In this document: positions 14,832 through 15,539 of the stretch, piece by piece
Position numbering within the stretch: the first letter of the stretch is position 1
Layout: the number at the start of each line of letters is the position of its first letter
NCBI GenBank assembly: GCA_005880175.1
Contig: VBJR01000011.1
Coordinates: 1-15,539 of the forward strand
Source of the DNA: Chloroflexota bacterium
Lineage (GTDB): Bacteria > Chloroflexota > Dormibacteria > Dormibacterales > Dormibacteraceae
Length of the DNA: 15,539 nt
Direction: 5' to 3'
Notes under the pieces: generated by a model
What the model was told of the DNA's origin: nothing
Seen by the model: the letters and a program-made list of their open reading frames with translations, nothing else
Database searches by the model: none
Translations under genes and position numbers: made by a program

Positions 14832-15371
14832 CTAGCCGCCGGAGTGGTCGTGGAAGGGCGGCGGCGTGGCGCCGACCTGGACGGACTGGAGCTGGCCCGA
14901 GTGCTGCCAGACCAGATCGAGCGACGCCGCCTCGAAGGTGGCGGGCTGGTCGAGCGGCCACGTCGCGCCGCTCCCCGAGCGGACCGAGAAGTCGCGCGGG
15001 GCGAACCCGGCCTCGGCGGCCCCGGTATTGCTGAGCACCGCCTCGAGATAGAGCCGGTGGATGCCGGGGTCCGGCATGCCGGGCATCATGCTGGCGGGCA
15101 TCTGGAAGCCGTTCGCGACGCTGGCGGGCACCGGACCGCCGATGTCGTCGTGGGTGATCCAGCCGGCGCCCTGGAGTTCGAGCACCAGGTCCCCCGCCAC
15201 CAGGCGACCGTGCACGACGGGCGGGTCGGGGCGCGGCGGCGCCACGAGGGAGAGGAACAGGACGAATCCGGCGACGCCGATGACGATCGCGAGGCCGATG
15301 ATGAGAACCGCGGCGCCCCGCGATGGCGCGCGCGAGCGGCGACGGACGGCCGCCGACCCTTGGCCAGCCAT
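14832..15371 (-). CDS. Membrane-anchored small protein with Met/His-rich motif, oxidase operon partner
   Basis: The 179-residue protein has a basic N-terminus (RRRSRAPSR, residues 10-18), one membrane helix (about 19-44) and an extracytoplasmic beta-rich domain (about 52-170). ATG 15371 follows a GAGGGGGG ribosome binding site by about five bases. The outer domain has FQMPASMMPGMPDPG (89-103), containing four methionines in nine residues, and a C-terminal HDH (174-176). Both are plausible copper(I)/copper(II) ligands. The fold resembles small immunoglobulin-like or DUF4352-like extracytoplasmic proteins, but I do not recognise the family. It lies 16 bp upstream of the oxidase and on the same strand, so the two are almost certainly co-transcribed. 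A role in copper delivery or as an oxidase subunit (compare the small MnxE/MnxF partners of MnxG) is inference. Confidence 0.85.
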   Translation of the reverse strand: MAGQGSAAVRRRSRAPSRGAAVLIIGLAIVIGVAGFVLFLSLVAPPRPDPPVVHGRLVAGDLVLELQGAGWITHDDIGGPVPASVANGFQMPASMMPGMPDPGIHRLYLEAVLSNTGAAEAGFAPRDFSVRSGSGATWPLDQPATFEAASLDLVWQHSGQLQSVQVGATPPPFHDHSGG

Positions 15372-15373
15372 AG

Positions 15374-15421
15374 GTTCCCCCCTCTCTATCCGCCCGGACG
15401 CTGTGCCGAAGCGGGGGGAAC
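15374..15421 (-). promoter_or_regulatory. Leader inverted repeat that would sequester the ribosome binding site
   Basis: Perfect 9-base arms at 15374-15382 and 15413-15421 are separated by 30 bases. In the minus-strand transcript GUUCCCCCC comes first, and the second arm GGGGGGAAC is the Shine-Dalgarno region, ending two bases before the start codon of the 179-residue gene. Pairing would block initiation. This could be a translational switch; there is no match to a riboswitch class I know. Confidence 0.4.
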
Positions 15422-15448
15422 GCTAGCAGCGACCGAGGCCGCCCTCGT

Positions 15449-15477
15449 GAAAACTGCATGAGATTTTCCTCATGAGG
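15449..15477. promoter_or_regulatory. AT-rich cluster of nested palindromes upstream of the oxidase operon
   Basis: In an otherwise GC-rich leader, CATGAG (15457-15462) and CTCATG (15469-15474) form an inverted repeat with a six-base spacer. CCTCATGAGG (15468-15477) is a perfect 10-bp palindrome, and GAAAA/TTTTC arms (15449-15453, 15464-15468) are nested in the same stretch. It lies 78-106 bp upstream of the start codon, a suitable place for an operator. No clear -35/-10 pair was found in 15372-15539. Confidence 0.3.
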
Positions 15478-15539
15478 CGACCAGGGGCTCTGAGGTCGTG
15501 ACATCGAGATCGCGATAACCTCACAAATTCGGCGCGACA

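Noticed and set aside
10970..15034. A 1354-codon open frame on the + strand opposite the oxidase
   Set aside because: It is rich in Arg, Ala, Val and Gly with no domain pattern, and mirrors the minus-strand gene in very GC-rich DNA. The minus-strand protein has clear motifs and ribosome binding sites.
14806..15504. Alternative minus-strand frame starting MSRPQSPWSPHEENL in the oxidase leader
   Set aside because: It overlaps the 179-residue gene in another frame and turns into Arg/Pro/Gly-rich sequence; only the 179-residue frame has a membrane helix and a ribosome binding site.

Overview
The window is very GC-rich and fits a high-GC Gram-positive bacterium. Its DevR-like response regulator, tandem universal stress protein and actinobacterial-style membrane sensor point to Actinomycetota, possibly a soil lineage such as Thermoleophilia. 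The lineage is an inference. There are no rRNA, tRNA, CRISPR or insertion-sequence features.

Region 1 (1-989) is the 3' part of a PLP-dependent class-V aminotransferase-fold enzyme of the molybdenum-cofactor-sulfurase type. Region 2 (about 1100-4193) is a run of broken genes on the + strand. It holds the N-terminal membrane half of a sensor (frameshift near 1479), joined near 2020 to a HAMP-PAS-SpoIIE phosphatase without its own start. Near 3180 this joins the C-terminal half of an APC-type amino-acid permease, which carries an in-frame TAG at 3864-3866. This is either a decayed locus with deletions or a chimeric or error-bearing assembly.

Region 3 (4194-8982) looks like a redox or hypoxia signalling module. 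A DevR/DosR-like NarL-family response regulator (+) converges on a PAS-PAS-GAF-HisKA_3 histidine kinase (-). Divergent from the kinase are a small two-helix membrane protein and a two-gene operon: a tandem universal stress protein overlapping a pyridoxamine-5'-phosphate-oxidase-like protein. Two matching palindromes resembling the DosR box lie upstream of the regulator (4196-4209) and in the kinase/membrane-protein divergent region (6891-6904). This suggests an autoregulated local regulon. An SnoaL/NTF2-fold protein (8997-9731, -) follows.

Region 4 (9769-15539, - strand) is the most striking part. A two-gene operon encodes a membrane-anchored Met/His-containing small protein and a 1662-residue membrane-tethered multicopper oxidase. 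The oxidase has five predicted N-terminal membrane helices and three tandem two-cupredoxin units (six domains). The copper ligands survive in one coherent set only: the type-1 site and half of the trinuclear site in domain 2, the other half in domain 3. Domains 4, 5 and 6 have lost them. Domain 4 is interrupted by a 24-glycine tract, and domain 3 by a small beta module. The operon leader carries a 9-bp inverted repeat that would hide the ribosome binding site. A 14-bp perfect hairpin follows the oxidase gene. The layout recalls six-domain MnxG-type Mn(II) oxidases, but that function is only a hypothesis.
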